Below, one piece after another: positions 49,830 through 57,993 of a stretch of DNA of 64,000 nucleotides. The position numbers and the translations under genes were made by a program. Under the pieces are notes generated by a model. That model searched no databases. It had not been told where the DNA came from and saw only the letters and a list, made by a program, of their open reading frames with translations. This DNA is from Hymenobacter nivis (GTDB lineage Bacteria; Bacteroidota; Bacteroidia; Cytophagales; Hymenobacteraceae), in assembly GCF_006439025.1 (NCBI RefSeq), contig NZ_RCYZ01000001.1, positions 868,001-932,000 on the forward strand. Direction: 5' to 3'. The first letter of the stretch is position 1. Each line of letters begins with the position of its first letter.

Positions 49830-50765
49830 ATGCTAAAAGACTACCTCCGCCTTCATTTCATTGTGCTGCTGTGGGGCTTCACGGCCATATTGGGCAAGCT
49901 GCTGGCCCCCACGCCGGCCGTGGAGCTGGTGTTTTGGCGCACGCTGCTGGCCAGTAGCGGCCTGGGGCTGCTGCTGGCGGCGCGGGGCCTGGGCTGGCGC
50001 CTGCCGTGGCGCGAGGCCCTGAAGCTGCTGGGCGTGGGCACGCTGGTGGCCGCCCACTGGATTACGTTTTTCCTGGCCGCGCGCCTCTCGTCAGTGAGCG
50101 TGTGCCTGGCGGGGCTGGCCACGCTGGCGTTGTGGACGTCGCTGCTGGAGCCACTGCTGCTGTGGCGGCGGGTGCGGGCCTACGAGGTAGCCCTGGGCCT
50201 GGGGGCCATGCTGGGCCTGTACCTGATTTCGCAGGCCGAGCTGAGCCAGCTTACGGGCCTGCTGGTGGCGGTGGGCTCGGCGGGGCTCTCGGCTCTGTTC
50301 AGCGTGCTGAACTCGCAGCTGGTGAAGCGCCACGCGCCGGTCAGGCTTACCTTCTACGAGATGGCGGGGGCCTGCCTGAGCATCGCCCTATTCCTGCCGT
50401 TTTATGGGCGCTACTTCACCCAGGGCGCGGGCGTGCAGCTGGCGTTGCACGGCTACGGCTGGCTGTGGATGGCCTTGCTGGCGGGTGTGTGCACGGTGTA
50501 CGCCTTCTCGTCGTCGGTGGAACTGATGAAGCGCCTATCGGCCTTCGTCGTCAACCTCACCATCAATCTGGAGCCGGTGTACGGCATTGTGCTGGCCCAG
50601 CTGCTGTACTGGCTGCGGGTGCCGGGCTTCGGGCAGGAGCGCATGTCGGGCGGCTTCTACCTGGGCACCGTCATCATCTTGGTGAGCGTACTTATCCACC
50701 CGGTAATCGAGCAGTGGAACCGCCGCCGGGCCCGCCGCGCCCAGGCCCTGGACGCGGTGGTGTAG
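49830..50765 (+). CDS. EamA-family (DMT) transporter
   Basis: The 311-residue inner-membrane protein has about ten TM helices in two repeats. The first repeat begins LHFIVLLWGFTAILGKLLA and contains PAVELVFWRTLLASSGLGLL and THWITFFLAARLSS-like sequence (AAHWITFFLAARLSSVSVCL). The second starts near residue 150 (LVAVGSAGLSALFSVLNSQL) and ends with VVNLTINLEPVYGIVLAQLL, the typical EamA 'P-V' region. DMT transporters of this type export metabolites or amino acids. Substrate unknown. Confidence 0.9.
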   Translation: MLKDYLRLHFIVLLWGFTAILGKLLAPTPAVELVFWRTLLASSGLGLLLAARGLGWRLPWREALKLLGVGTLVAAHWITFFLAARLSSVSVCLAGLATLALWTSLLEPLLLWRRVRAYEVALGLGAMLGLYLISQAELSQLTGLLVAVGSAGLSALFSVLNSQLVKRHAPVRLTFYEMAGACLSIALFLPFYGRYFTQGAGVQLALHGYGWLWMALLAGVCTVYAFSSSVELMKRLSAFVVNLTINLEPVYGIVLAQLLYWLRVPGFGQERMSGGFYLGTVIILVSVLIHPVIEQWNRRRARRAQALDAVV

Positions 50766-50797
50766 CCCAGTTTGGAGCGCGGACTTTACTCCGCTGA

Positions 50798-50902
50798 CCT
50801 TCGGTTGTAGTCCGCGGTGCTCGCTTCGTCCTGCCGATTGCCGTTCGGCGACCGTTCAGCGCCGCGGACCACAACCGAAGGTTAGCGGCGCTGAACGGTC
50901 GC
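50798..50902. repeat. Interleaved palindromic element
   Basis: CCTTCGGTTGTAGTCCGCGG (50798-50817) pairs with 50862-50881 with one mismatch. GCGACCGTTCAGCGCCGC (50848-50865) pairs perfectly with 50885-50902. The two pairs interleave, so they compete or form a pseudoknot-like fold. A nearby GGAGCGCGGACT (50774) echoes the terminator at 14284. Confidence 0.75.
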
Positions 50903-50976
50903 GCTACAGCCGGGGGCCCTAAAGAAGTTTGCGGGGTTGCGCTGTTAGGGAGGCCAAACCCGCCGCTTCCCTTTCC

Positions 50977-52296
50977 ATGACCACCGTTATTTACTGGCTG
51001 CGCAACGACCTGCGCCTGCACGACAACGAAGCCCTGGCCGCCCTGCCGCCCAGCGCCGGGGCCCTGCTGCCGGTGTACTGCTTCGACCCCGTGGCCCTGG
51101 GGCCCGATGCCTACCTGGGCCTGCCGCGCACCGGCCCGCACCGCCTGGCTTTCCTGCTCGAAACGCTGGCCGACTTGCAGCAGCGCTACGCCGCGCTGGG
51201 CTCCGGCATTCACTTCGCCGTGGGCCGCCCCGAGGACGTGCTGCCCGCCCTGGCCCGGCAGCTGGGCGCGCAGGCCGAGCACGCCAGCACCGAGCACACC
51301 ACCGAGGAAGAGGAGGCTGAAGAAGCCCTCACCGCCGCGCTGGGGCCCCAGATTCCGCTGCGCCGCTTCGAAACCCTGACGCTGCTGCACCCCGCCGACC
51401 TGCCCATTCCCCTGCGCAACCTGCCCTTTTCCTTCAGCAAATTTCGGTTCGATGTATTTTCGAAAATGACGGTGCGGCCGCCGCTGCCCGCGCCGCGCCG
51501 GCTGCCACCGCTGCCGACGGACTTCGTGCCGGCCGCACTGCCCACGGCGGGGGCCCTGGCCGCGGCGCTGGGCCAGCCGGCACCAGCTACTGTGACATCC
51601 GACCAACGCTCGGCCCTGCCTGCGCTGGGCGGGGGCGAAACCGCCGGCCTGGCCCGCCTGCACGATTACGCCGTGGAGCGCCACCTCATCGGCCGCTACG
51701 ATGACACCCGCAACCAGCTGCTGGGCGAGGCCTTCAGCACCAAGCTGTCGGCCTGGCTGGCCAACGGCAGCCTCTCGGCCCGCCAGATTTGGGCGGCCAT
51801 TGATGGGTACGACGCCGCCCACGGCGCGCGCAGCAAAGGAGCTATGCAACTGCGGCTGGAACTGCTGTGGCGCGACTACTTCCGCCTGCTGGCCCACAAG
51901 GCCGGGCCCGATTTCTTCCGCTGGCGTGGCCTGCGCGGCCAGGTTCCCAAGCCCACTCAGCCCGATAGGGCCGTATTTGAGGACTGGGCCGCCGGGCGCA
52001 CCGGCAACGCCTTCGTGGATGCCAACATGCGCGAGCTGAATGCCACCGGCTTCATGAGCAACCGCGGCCGCCAGAACGTGGCCAGCTACCTTATCCACGA
52101 CCTGCACCAGGACTGGCGCTGGGGCGCGGCCTACTTCGAGCACCAGCTCATCGACCACGACGCGGCCTCGAACTGGGGCAACTGGAAGTACATTGCCGGC
52201 ACCGGCACCGACGTGCGCGACACCGCCTTCGACGTGGCCCAGCAAGCCAAGCGCTACGACCCGCAGGGCCGCTACGTGCGCACCTGGCGGGCGTAG
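50977..52296 (+). CDS. DASH-type cryptochrome/photolyase
   Basis: The 439-residue flavoprotein has the photolyase N-terminal antenna domain (TTVIYWLRNDLRLHDNEAL) and the C-terminal FAD domain. Visible blocks are RYDDTRNQLLGEAFSTKLSA, LANGSLSARQIW, QLRLELLWRDYFRLL, GNAFVDANMRELNATGFMSN, RGRQNVASYLIHDL and HQLIDHDAASNWGNWKYIAG. The DLP/LPFSFSKFR segment and the WRDYFR form favour the DASH class, which repairs pyrimidine dimers mainly in single-stranded DNA and may sense blue light. ATG 50977 is the conserved start. Confidence 0.93.
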   Translation: MTTVIYWLRNDLRLHDNEALAALPPSAGALLPVYCFDPVALGPDAYLGLPRTGPHRLAFLLETLADLQQRYAALGSGIHFAVGRPEDVLPALARQLGAQAEHASTEHTTEEEEAEEALTAALGPQIPLRRFETLTLLHPADLPIPLRNLPFSFSKFRFDVFSKMTVRPPLPAPRRLPPLPTDFVPAALPTAGALAAALGQPAPATVTSDQRSALPALGGGETAGLARLHDYAVERHLIGRYDDTRNQLLGEAFSTKLSAWLANGSLSARQIWAAIDGYDAAHGARSKGAMQLRLELLWRDYFRLLAHKAGPDFFRWRGLRGQVPKPTQPDRAVFEDWAAGRTGNAFVDANMRELNATGFMSNRGRQNVASYLIHDLHQDWRWGAAYFEHQLIDHDAASNWGNWKYIAGTGTDVRDTAFDVAQQAKRYDPQGRYVRTWRA

Positions 52297-52330
52297 GCTG
52301 GTATTTTTTTCAAGATGCCGCTACCTGTAT

Positions 52331-52422
52331 CGCCAAGCTGTGCTTGGCCTTGCCCATGCTGCCCTGGAACCTTGCGCTAGGGGCCCTGGGGCAGCATAGG
52401 CAAGGCCAAGCACAGCTTGGCG
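52331..52422. repeat. Long inverted repeat with self-complementary arms
   Basis: Arms 52331-52364 and 52389-52422 are complementary over 34 bases with one mismatch. Each arm also folds on itself: GCCAAGCTGTGCTTGGC. The loop contains GGGGCCC. It sits between the convergent photolyase and ispE genes, so it could double as a terminator. Confidence 0.75.
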
Positions 52423-52452
52423 GCACAGGCACAGCCGGCCACCCCTGGGGCC

Positions 52453-53277
52453 CTACAGCACCCCGCGCCACACCAGGTACTCAGCGGGCCAATCCAGCGC
52501 GGGGGCCTCAGGCTGGCCGGGCCACAGGCCGTACACGGCCGAGCCCGAGCCCGATAGGCTGGCGTAGGCCGCGCCGGCGGCGTAAAGCTGCTCCTTGATG
52601 GCGGCCAGCACTGGGTAGGTGGGCGTGAGGGCGGTTTCGAAGTCGTTGGACACGGTGTGGCGCCAGGTTTCGATGGGCCCCCCCAGGGCCTCGCGCAACG
52701 GGTGGGCGGGCGCCTGCGGCACGATGCGGGCGTAGGCCTCGGCCGTGCTGATGTGCAGGCCGGGGTACACCACGGCGCAGGCAGTGCCGGCCAGATCGAG
52801 GCTGATTTCCTCGAACACGTCGCCTTTCTCGCGGGCCAGCACGGGCTTGTTCTGGATAAAAAAGGCGCAGTCGGCCCCCAGACGGCGGGCGTAGCCTTCC
52901 AGCACTTCCGTGGATAACTGCAAGCCAAACAGCTCATTAGCCGCCTTCAGGGCAAAGGCTGCATCAGCCGAGCCGCCGCCCAGGCCCGCCCCGATGGGCA
53001 CCACCTTGTGCAGGTGCAGCTGCGCGGGCGGCAGCTGCGGGAAATCGGCTTGCAGCAGTTCGTAGGCCCGCACGCACAGGTTGGTGCTGGGGGCCCCGGG
53101 AATGGGGCGGCCGCTGAGGCCCAAGCTGGTGGGCTGGCCCGGGGCGGCGGGCAGCAGCTCCAGCGCATCGGTCCAGGGCAGGGGCACAAATACGGTTTCG
53201 AGGGTGTGGAAGCCGTCGGGCCGGCGAGCCGTGACGTACAGGCCCAGGTTGAGCTTGGCGTTGGGGAAGGTGAGCAA
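52453..53277 (-). CDS. ispE: 4-diphosphocytidyl-2-C-methyl-D-erythritol kinase
   Basis: The 274-residue GHMP kinase phosphorylates CDP-ME in the non-mevalonate isoprenoid pathway. The N-terminus MLTFPNAKLNLGLYVTARRP carries the substrate-contacting PNAKLNLGL. The ATP-binding loop is PIGAGLGGGSADAAFALKAA, followed by the Asp-containing LGADCAFFI. The C-terminus has AYASLSGSGSAVYGL. The size is normal. It sits alone on its strand; the palindromic repeat at 53323 lies just upstream of its start. Confidence 0.95.
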   Translation of the reverse strand: MLTFPNAKLNLGLYVTARRPDGFHTLETVFVPLPWTDALELLPAAPGQPTSLGLSGRPIPGAPSTNLCVRAYELLQADFPQLPPAQLHLHKVVPIGAGLGGGSADAAFALKAANELFGLQLSTEVLEGYARRLGADCAFFIQNKPVLAREKGDVFEEISLDLAGTACAVVYPGLHISTAEAYARIVPQAPAHPLREALGGPIETWRHTVSNDFETALTPTYPVLAAIKEQLYAAGAAYASLSGSGSAVYGLWPGQPEAPALDWPAEYLVWRGVL

Positions 53278-53322
53278 GGCGGGGAAGAGTGGGTAGAAGG
53301 TTGTTGAATGGCTCCGTTAGGC

Positions 53323-53412
53323 CGTCATGCCGAGCGCAGCAAAGCATCTTTACCGCGCCCGTAGTCAGCATTGGTTACGCAGTAAAGATGCTTTGCTGCG
53401 CTCGGCATGACG
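53323..53412. repeat. Palindromic repeat element B
   Basis: A 31-base arm (53323-53353; core GTCATGCCGAGCGCAGCAAA then GCATCTTTAC) is exactly complementary to 53382-53412. Aligned with element A at 49663, the first 26 bases of the arms agree at 21 positions (GTCATsCyGAGCGCAGCrAA consensus). The loop differs. It lies between ispE (minus) and the PglC-like gene (plus). Confidence 0.8.
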
Positions 53413-53488
53413 TTTTACTAGATATGCACCGGGGCCCTGTAGGTTGCCGGGCAACTGGCGACAAAGCCGCCCGCCCGGGGCGGCAGCC

Positions 53489-53496
53489 TATTTTTG
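53489..53496 (+). promoter_or_regulatory. -7 box immediately before the PglC-like start
   Basis: TATTTTTG is a perfect TAnnTTTG element ending four bases before ATG 53500. Transcription would start at or within a base or two of the ATG, so the mRNA should be leaderless. Confidence 0.55.
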
Positions 53497-53499
53497 TGC

Positions 53500-54150
53500 A
53501 TGCCCGCGGCCGCCCAAAATTCAGCATTCCCCGCCCAAAGTTTCTACGTGCGCCGCGGCAAGCGCTGGCTCGACGTGGCCGGGGCCCTGGCGCTGCTGCC
53601 CCCGGCCCTGCCGCTGCTGGCGCTGGGGGCCCTGCTGGCCGCCGCCCAAAACCGTGGGCCCTGGCTGTTCCGGCAGGCGCGGCCAGGGCGCGGCGGGCAG
53701 CTGTTCACGCTCTACAAGCTCCAAACCATGACCAGCGCCCGCGACCCGGCCACCGGCCAGCTGCTGCCCGACGCCCAGCGCCTGCCGCGGCTGGGCCACT
53801 GGCTGCGGGCCACGTCGCTCGACGAGCTGCCCCAGCTCTGGAACATTCTGCGCGGCGACCTGGGCCTGGTGGGGCCCCGGCCGCTGCTGCCGCAGTACCT
53901 GCCGCTGTACTCGCCGGCCCAGGCGCGGCGGCACCTGGTGCGCCCAGGCCTCACGGGCTGGGCCCAGGTGAACGGGCGCAACGCCCTGGCGTGGGAAGAA
54001 AAATTCGCGTTTGATACTTGGTACGTCGACCACCTGTCGCTGGCCCTGGACCTGAAAATACTGTGGCGCACCGCCGGACGGGTGCTGGGCGGGGCGGGCG
54101 TGGCGGCCCCGGGCCAGGCCACCACCGAGGCTTTTCGGGGTTCGGCGTAG
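53500..54150 (+). CDS. PglC-like undecaprenyl-phosphate sugar phosphotransferase
   Basis: The 216-residue protein has the bacterial sugar transferase layout: an N-terminal membrane-embedded helix (LDVAGALALLPPALPLLALG), then WLFRQARPGRGGQLFTLYK, LQTMTSAR, the Asp-Glu catalytic pair in ATSLDELPQLWNILRG, and DLGLVGPRPLLPQYLPLYS with GLTGWAQVNGRNALAWEEKF. These enzymes move a phospho-sugar from UDP-sugar to undecaprenyl phosphate to start a surface glycan. Its size and the two genes after it match Campylobacter PglC, which uses UDP-diacetylbacillosamine. The sugar here is inferred from the neighbours. Confidence 0.88.
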   Translation: MPAAAQNSAFPAQSFYVRRGKRWLDVAGALALLPPALPLLALGALLAAAQNRGPWLFRQARPGRGGQLFTLYKLQTMTSARDPATGQLLPDAQRLPRLGHWLRATSLDELPQLWNILRGDLGLVGPRPLLPQYLPLYSPAQARRHLVRPGLTGWAQVNGRNALAWEEKFAFDTWYVDHLSLALDLKILWRTAGRVLGGAGVAAPGQATTEAFRGSA

Positions 54151-54219
54151 GCGATGTGGGGACCCGGCCCGACCTTTGCCGCTCACTTGCCCTTCACTCC
54201 GCTCCGCGCCCGCCGCCGC

Positions 54220-54912
54220 ATGACCCAACTTTTCTTTTCGGATTACTACGCCGGGCCCGGCACCGGCCGGCCGCTCGTCATCTTTGGGGCCGGTGGGCTG
54301 GGGCGCGAGGTGCTGGGCCTGGTGCAGCAGCTGCCCCCGGGCCCCACCGGCGCCCCCGCCTGGGAGGTGCGCGGCTTCTACGACGACGCTGCGCCCGCCA
54401 CGCCCACCGTGGCCGGCCTGCCCTACCTGGGCACCAGCGCCGACCTCAACGCCACCGCCGAGCCGCTGGCCGTGGCCGTGGCCGTGGGCAGCAGCGCCGG
54501 CCGGGCCGCCGTGGTGGGCCGCCTCACCTCGCCACAGCTGGCGTTTCCGGTGTTGGTGCACCCGGGCGTGGCCCTGGGCTCGGGCCAGCGCATCAGCCTG
54601 CGCGAGGGCTGCATCATCCAGCAGGGCTGCATTTTAACCTGCGACATTGCCCTCGACCGCTTCGTGTTCCTCAACCTGGGTTGCACCGTGGGCCACGACG
54701 CGGTGCTGGGCGAATTTTGCTCGCTGATGCCGCGCGCCAACGTGGGCGGGGCCGCCCGGCTGGCCCCCGGCGTGTACCTCGGCACGGGGGCCACCGTGAT
54801 TCAGGGCGTGGCCGTGGGCGAGTACGCCACCGTGGGGGCCGGGGCCGTGGTGGTGCGCAGCCTGCCGCCCCGCGTCACGGCCGTGGGCGTGCCGGCCCGG
54901 ATCATTAAGTAG
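54220..54912 (+). CDS. PglD/NeuD-like sugar O/N-acetyltransferase
   Basis: The 230-residue protein has an N-terminal Rossmann-like sugar-nucleotide domain (RPLVIFGAGGLGREVLGLV) and a C-terminal left-handed beta-helix made of hexapeptide repeats (about 125-225; GCIIQQGCILTCDIALDRFV; LNLGCTVGHDAVLGEFCSLM, where the His is the likely general base; ANVGGAARLAPGVYLGTGAT). It probably acetylates a UDP-4-amino-sugar as PglD does. ATG 54220 is used since the longer frame covers only promoter-like sequence. It lies 69 bases after the PglC-like gene. Confidence 0.87.
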   Translation: MTQLFFSDYYAGPGTGRPLVIFGAGGLGREVLGLVQQLPPGPTGAPAWEVRGFYDDAAPATPTVAGLPYLGTSADLNATAEPLAVAVAVGSSAGRAAVVGRLTSPQLAFPVLVHPGVALGSGQRISLREGCIIQQGCILTCDIALDRFVFLNLGCTVGHDAVLGEFCSLMPRANVGGAARLAPGVYLGTGATVIQGVAVGEYATVGAGAVVVRSLPPRVTAVGVPARIIK

Positions 54913-55071
54913 CTGGCAACGATGTTTTAGCAAGTCAACACTTGGGGTATTCCGACAATCGTCCGAACGTCAGATGAGCACGACAGACTATTATTAAAAT
55001 GTTCATTACAAATAGCTTCACGGCTAACTGCTAACTGATACTTGTTTACCGATAATTATTAAACTGACTAA
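54913..55071. other. AT-rich spacer between the PglD-like and PglE-like genes
   Basis: About 160 bases, AT-rich, with repeated GCTAACTG (around 55,023-55,036). It is unusually long for genes of one pathway and may carry a separate promoter for the aminotransferase gene. No hairpin terminator and no ORF are evident. Confidence 0.45.
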
Positions 55072-56238
55072 TTGCGCAGCCAAGACCACGACCGGATTTT
55101 CCTCTCCCCGCCCCACCTCGGCCGCCACGAGCTGAACTACGTGCACAAGGCCATCGAAGACAATTGGGTGGCACCCGTGGGGCCCAACCTGGTGGGTTTC
55201 GAGGCCGACATTTGCGCGGCGGCGGGCGTGGCCCACTGCGTGGCTCTGAGCTCGGGCACGGCGGCCCTGCACCTGGGCCTGCTGCTGCTGGGCGTGGGCC
55301 CCGGCGATGAGGTGCTGTGTCCTTCGTTCACGTTTGTGGCCACGGCCAACGCCATCCGCTACTGCGGGGCCACGCCGGTATTCGTTGACAGCGAGGCCAC
55401 TACCTGGAACCTGTGCCCCGGGCACCTGCGCGAAGCCATTGAGGACCGGCTGCGGCGCGGCCGCAAGCCCCGGGCCCTGTTGCTGGTGCACCTCTACGGC
55501 ATGCCGGCCCAGCTGGCAGAAATTGGGGCCCTGGCCCAGGAATTTGATATTCCCATCCTGGAGGACGCGGCCGAGGCCTTGGGCAGCACGTGGCAGCAGC
55601 AGCCGCTGGGCAGCTTCGGGCGGGTAGGCGTGTTTTCCTTCAATGGCAACAAGATCCTGACCACCAGCGGCGGCGGGGCCCTCGTGACCCAGGACCCCGC
55701 CCTGGCCGCCCGCGCCCGCTACCTGGCCTCCCAGGCCAAAGACCCGGCCCCCCACTACCAGCACTCGGAGGTGGGCTACAACTACGGCCTGAGCAACATC
55801 CTGGCCGGCATCGGCCGCGGCCAAATGGAGCTGCTGGCCGACCGCGTGAAGCGCCGCCGCGAGATTTTTCGGTGGTACCAGGAGCACCTCGCCGCCCTGC
55901 CCGGCCTGGCCGTGGCCCCCGCCGCCGAGCTGCCCGGGGCCCTATCCAACCGCTGGCTCACCACCGTGCTACTGGCCGAGCCGGCCGACCTGGCCGCCGC
56001 CGGGGCCCCCGCCGCCACCCCCGAAACCCTGCGCCTGGCCCTCGAAGCCCGCAACGTGGAGAGCCGCCCCCTCTGGAAGCCCATGCACTTGCAGCCGCTC
56101 TTCGCCGACGCGCCCATGTACGGCGGTGCGGTGTGCGCCGACTTGTTTGCCCGGGGCCTGTGCCTGCCCAGCGGCACCGCCCTCACGGATAGCGACCTAC
56201 GCCGCGTGGCCGGGGCCCTGGCGGAAGCGTTGCGCTAG
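55072..56238 (+). CDS. PglE-like DegT/DnrJ/EryC1/StrS aminotransferase
   Basis: The 388-residue PLP enzyme begins at TTG 55072, right after an in-frame stop, giving RSQDHDRIFLSPPHLGRHEL. This RIFLSPPH start matches sugar aminotransferases such as PglE. Motifs include NWVAPVGPNLVGFE, ALSSGTAALHLGL, DEVLCPSFTFVATANA, PILEDAAEALGS, and SFNGNKILTTSGGG with Lys194 as the PLP-binding residue. It would convert a UDP-4-keto-sugar to the 4-amino-sugar that PglD acetylates and PglC loads on the lipid. The dehydratase (PglF-like) that makes the keto-sugar is not in this window. Confidence 0.88.
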   Translation: MRSQDHDRIFLSPPHLGRHELNYVHKAIEDNWVAPVGPNLVGFEADICAAAGVAHCVALSSGTAALHLGLLLLGVGPGDEVLCPSFTFVATANAIRYCGATPVFVDSEATTWNLCPGHLREAIEDRLRRGRKPRALLLVHLYGMPAQLAEIGALAQEFDIPILEDAAEALGSTWQQQPLGSFGRVGVFSFNGNKILTTSGGGALVTQDPALAARARYLASQAKDPAPHYQHSEVGYNYGLSNILAGIGRGQMELLADRVKRRREIFRWYQEHLAALPGLAVAPAAELPGALSNRWLTTVLLAEPADLAAAGAPAATPETLRLALEARNVESRPLWKPMHLQPLFADAPMYGGAVCADLFARGLCLPSGTALTDSDLRRVAGALAEALR

Positions 56239-56332
56239 GCGGCGGCCCCGCGCAGCTTGGCCCCTTTATTGCCACGGGGCCCCCGCCGGGCTCCGTTTTG
56301 CCGTTAAAGGCCCAGCCAATCTTTTATCATCC

Positions 56333-56884
56333 ATGAATAATTCCCGACTTTTTGCCGCCGCGCTGCTGCTAGCGCTGCCCGTGGCCGCCCACGCCCAAAC
56401 CAAGCCCGCCGCCAAAACCACCACCGCGGCTAAGCCCGCCACCGAGCAGGTTACCGAGGTGACCGAGGACTTGGACCCGGCCACGGGCAAGGTCATCCGC
56501 CGCACTACCCGCACCACCACCCTACCGGCCGGCACCGCGCTGCCCAGCGGCAATGGCACTGCCGTGGCCGCCGATGGCCGCGCCACCGATGCGCAGGTGT
56601 CGGATTTTTTCCGCGAGAAAACCACCGTAGGCACCCTGACGGCCCCCGCCCTGCTCGACGCCTACACCCGCTTCATCGAGAAGGTGCGCAACGACCGCCG
56701 CACCTGGAACCCGGCCGACTGGTCGGCTGCCGCCGCCGTGCTCAGCAGCCTCAACGGCCGCTACGACCAGGTGCGCGCCAATTTTGTACTCGACGACAAG
56801 GTAACGATTCGCTCGCAGCAGGCTGAATTTCAGGCCCTGCGCACTACCCGCCAGATTTCCGATCAGGTATCGAACAAGCTATAA
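56333..56884 (+). CDS. Secreted hypothetical protein
   Basis: The 183-residue protein has a signal peptide (MNNSRLFAAALLLALPVAAHA; cleavage after AHA). A Lys/Thr/Ala-rich linker follows, then a Thr-rich segment (VIRRTTRTTTLPAG) and an alpha-helical C-terminal half (SDFFREKTTVGTLTAPALLD; AYTRFIEKVRNDRRTW). I do not recognise a family; it may be periplasmic. ATG 56333 is chosen over earlier in-frame starts, which lie inside the aminotransferase gene. It is 94 bases after that gene. Confidence 0.65.
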   Translation: MNNSRLFAAALLLALPVAAHAQTKPAAKTTTAAKPATEQVTEVTEDLDPATGKVIRRTTRTTTLPAGTALPSGNGTAVAADGRATDAQVSDFFREKTTVGTLTAPALLDAYTRFIEKVRNDRRTWNPADWSAAAAVLSSLNGRYDQVRANFVLDDKVTIRSQQAEFQALRTTRQISDQVSNKL

Positions 56885-56950
56885 TAGGGCCCCGAACGTG
56901 AACATTGGGCCGCGCCGCTGGGTTGTGGCCCTTCACCGTTTGTGTTTTCC

Positions 56951-57838
56951 ATGCCCGTTTCCAAACCCACCGTCCTCATCACCGGCGCCACCGGCCAGAT
57001 TGGCGGCGACACCCTGCGCCGCCTGCTCGCCAACGATTCCATCACACCCGTGGCCGCGGTGCGCTCAGCTGCCAAGGCCCAACCGTTTCAGGACCAAGGC
57101 ATTCGCACCGTCATCCTTGACTTTGACAAGGAAGAAACCCTGGGGCCCGCCCTGCACGGCATTGACCGGGCCCTGCTCGTGACCGGCTACACCGTGGACA
57201 TGCTGCGCCAGAGCAAGGCATTTCTCGACCAGGCCCACAAGGCCGGGGTGCAGCACATTGTGCACCTGGGGGCCTGCGGGCGCGACGACGCCACGGTGGC
57301 CCACTGGGCTTGGCACCAGCTCGTGGAGCGCTACATCGAGTGGCGCGGCTTCTCCTTCACGCACTTGCGCCCCGAAACCTTCATGCAAAACCTGCTGAGC
57401 TACGGCGGCACCCAGGTGGTGCGCCAGGGGCTGATTAAGCAGTTCGTGGGCGATGCGCGCATGAGTTGGGTGGATGCTGAGGACGTGGCTAAAGTGGCCG
57501 CGCAGGCCCTGCTGCACCCCGAGCGCCACGCCGGCCAAACCTACCGCCTAGGCTACGAGGCCAAATCGTACGACGAAATTGCCGCCACCATGGCCGAAAT
57601 ACTGGGTAAGCCCTTCCGCTACGAGGCCCAGTCTCCCGAGATTTTCCGCGAAAACATGCGCGCCGCCGGGGCCGAAATGGCCTACATGGATTGCGTGTAT
57701 GACCACTACAAACGCTACGCCGCCCACACCATCCCCGGGGCCGACGACACATTCGACAACTTCCCCGCCATCACCGGCCAGCAGCCCACCTTGTGGGCCG
57801 ATTTTGTGCAAAAGCACCGCGAGTCGTTCGATTACTAG
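56951..57838 (+). CDS. NmrA-like NAD(P)-binding oxidoreductase
   Basis: The 295-residue protein has a Rossmann nucleotide-binding start (PTVLITGATGQIGGDTLRRL) with the GxTGxxG motif and the atypical-SDR/NmrA pattern (ALLVTGYTVDMLRQSKAFLD; VQHIVHLGACGRDDATVAHW; THLRPETFMQNLL). The catalytic Tyr-Lys pair of classical SDRs is not evident, which is usual for NmrA/HSCARG relatives that sense NADP(H) or act as reductases. ATG 56951 is chosen by position of the Rossmann strand. A strong terminator lies 59 bases after the stop. Confidence 0.85.
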   Translation: MPVSKPTVLITGATGQIGGDTLRRLLANDSITPVAAVRSAAKAQPFQDQGIRTVILDFDKEETLGPALHGIDRALLVTGYTVDMLRQSKAFLDQAHKAGVQHIVHLGACGRDDATVAHWAWHQLVERYIEWRGFSFTHLRPETFMQNLLSYGGTQVVRQGLIKQFVGDARMSWVDAEDVAKVAAQALLHPERHAGQTYRLGYEAKSYDEIAATMAEILGKPFRYEAQSPEIFRENMRAAGAEMAYMDCVYDHYKRYAAHTIPGADDTFDNFPAITGQQPTLWADFVQKHRESFDY

Positions 57839-57896
57839 CGTTTTTGGACGTTGGCAGTTAGCTGCCAGGGCCCCAAACGTTCGTCTGAGAAAGAAC

Positions 57897-57945
57897 AAAA
57901 AGCAAGGGTTATGCAGCGCACAGCGAAGCATGACCCTTGCTTTTT
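57897..57945. terminator. Bidirectional rho-independent terminator
   Basis: AAAAAGCAAGGGTTATGC and GCATGACCCTTGCTTTTT pair with one mismatch, flanked by A- and T-runs. It ends both the NmrA-like gene and the minus-strand desaturase operon. Confidence 0.85.
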
Positions 57946-57993
57946 ACAGCCTTACCCAAGTGCCTTTCGCCTTGTCCAGAGCCCCTAGCCAAC

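Noticed and set aside
48414..50902. CRISPR-like arrays suggested by repeated palindromes
   Set aside because: The repeats are inverted, not direct, differ in length and spacing, and there are no cas genes in the window.
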